A stretch of DNA of 5,978 nt from Alphaproteobacteria bacterium (GTDB taxonomy: Bacteria > Pseudomonadota > Alphaproteobacteria > Sphingomonadales > Sphingomonadaceae). Of this stretch, positions 5,526 through 5,978 are shown in pieces. Each line of letters begins with the position of its first letter. Position 1 is the stretch's first letter. The translations under genes were made by a program, and so were the position numbers. The stretch lies in assembly GCA_028293005.1 (NCBI GenBank), contig JAQGLH010000355.1, forward strand, positions 1 to 5,978, read 5' to 3'. The notes under the pieces are model-generated. The model was not told where the DNA came from. It saw nothing but the letters and a program-made list of their open reading frames with translations, and searched no databases.

Positions 5526-5978
5526 TCAGCTTTCGCCGCGTTCCTGACGAAGCCGCGACCAATAGGCAAGCCGCTCGGCGAGCTTCGCTTCGAACCCGCG
5601 GTCTGACGGCTGGTAGAAAGTCTCCGGCTGCATCTCTTCGGGCCAATAATTGTCGCCGGAAAAGGCATCTTCGGCCTGATGGTCGTATCGATAATCCTTG
5701 CCGTAACCGATGTCCTTCATCAGCCGCGTCGGCGCGTTGAGGATGTTCTTCGGCGGCATCAGCGACCCGGTGTCGCGCGCCGAGCGCCAGGCCGCCTTCT
5801 GCGCCTGATAGGCGGCGTTCGATTTGGGCGCTGTCGCGCAATAGAGGCAGGCCTGGACGATCGCGAGCTCGCCTTCGGGGGAGCCGAGGAAATCGTATGA
5901 GTCCTTCGCCGCCAGGCATTGGACCAGCGCCTGCGGATCGGCGAGGCCGATATCCTCGGAAGCGAAGCGGGTGATGCG
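5526..5978 (-). CDS. rarA: Replication-associated recombination protein A (AAA+ ATPase), C-terminal part
   Basis: The last 150 residues of a protein that continues past the right window edge (family about 430-450 residues). The segment has the RarA/MgsA/WRNIP1 C-terminal signatures ASEDIGLADPQAL (6-18), LGSPEGELA (31-39), APKSNAAY (50-57), NAPTRLMKDIGYGKDYRY (81-98) and the end region YWPEEMQPETFYQPSDRGFEAK (111-132). These belong to the part that forms the tetramer and helical domain after the AAA+ core. Walker A, Walker B and sensor motifs would lie outside the window. RarA is a cytoplasmic, DNA-dependent ATPase acting at stalled forks with single-strand-binding protein. The C-terminus ends normally in QERGES and a TGA stop (5526-5528). 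It is upstream of the membrane-protein gene on the same strand. No defect is visible in this part. Confidence 0.95.
   Translation of the reverse strand, partial: RITRFASEDIGLADPQALVQCLAAKDSYDFLGSPEGELAIVQACLYCATAPKSNAAYQAQKAAWRSARDTGSLMPPKNILNAPTRLMKDIGYGKDYRYDHQAEDAFSGDNYWPEEMQPETFYQPSDRGFEAKLAERLAYWSRLRQERGES

Noticed and set aside
5182..5919. 245-codon minus-strand frame bridging rarA and the membrane-protein gene
   Set aside because: It overlaps both real genes in another frame and is dominated by Arg/Ala/Gly. Both real frames have clear family motifs.

Overview
The window is GC-rich DNA with tightly packed genes. It looks like chromosome from an alphaproteobacterium, most likely a sphingomonad (Sphingomonadales). 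That placement rests on composition, gene content and protein style. It is inference, because no rRNA or other decisive marker is present.

Left block (1-2540, minus strand): a three-gene run, read right to left. It contains a short-chain dehydrogenase/reductase (SDR), an acyl-CoA dehydrogenase (ACAD) and an aminoglycoside-phosphotransferase-fold kinase (APH). SDR and ACAD are separated by 7 bp, and ACAD and APH overlap by 11 bp, so the three are almost certainly one transcript. The combination matches the kinase + ACAD fusion of ACAD10/ACAD11 and the LvaA/LvaC/LvaD set of levulinate catabolism. The inferred chemistry is reduction of an oxoacyl-CoA, phosphorylation of the hydroxyacyl-CoA, and removal of phosphate to give an enoyl-CoA. 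The kinase frame is cut by an in-frame amber codon (37-39), while family-like sequence continues in the same frame to the window edge, so the last step carries a nonsense mutation or a sequence error.

Centre (2541-2901): a tRNA-Thr(UGU) gene on the minus strand lies upstream of the SDR gene, with a 119-bp leader carrying a perfect 7-bp hairpin. A 166-bp divergent spacer separates the tRNA from a plus-strand gene. That gene (2902-3300) encodes a small exported protein that looks like a free-standing N-terminal domain of bacterial alpha-2-macroglobulin. It is the only plus-strand protein gene. A 15-bp direct repeat lies on either side of it.

Right block (3310-5978, minus strand): the 3' part of rarA (AAA+ replication-recombination ATPase), then a multi-helix membrane protein with repeated 'conserved TM helix' units (MscS/CmpX-like), then a DUF429-like RNase H-fold protein. 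The last starts with GTG and overlaps the membrane protein's stop by 4 bp, which indicates translational coupling. The block ends convergently, 9 bp from the plus-strand gene.

The long open frames opposite the real genes are explained by GC-rich codon use. No mobile element, CRISPR array or clear U-tract terminator was seen, and no stretch over 300 bases lacks a gene.
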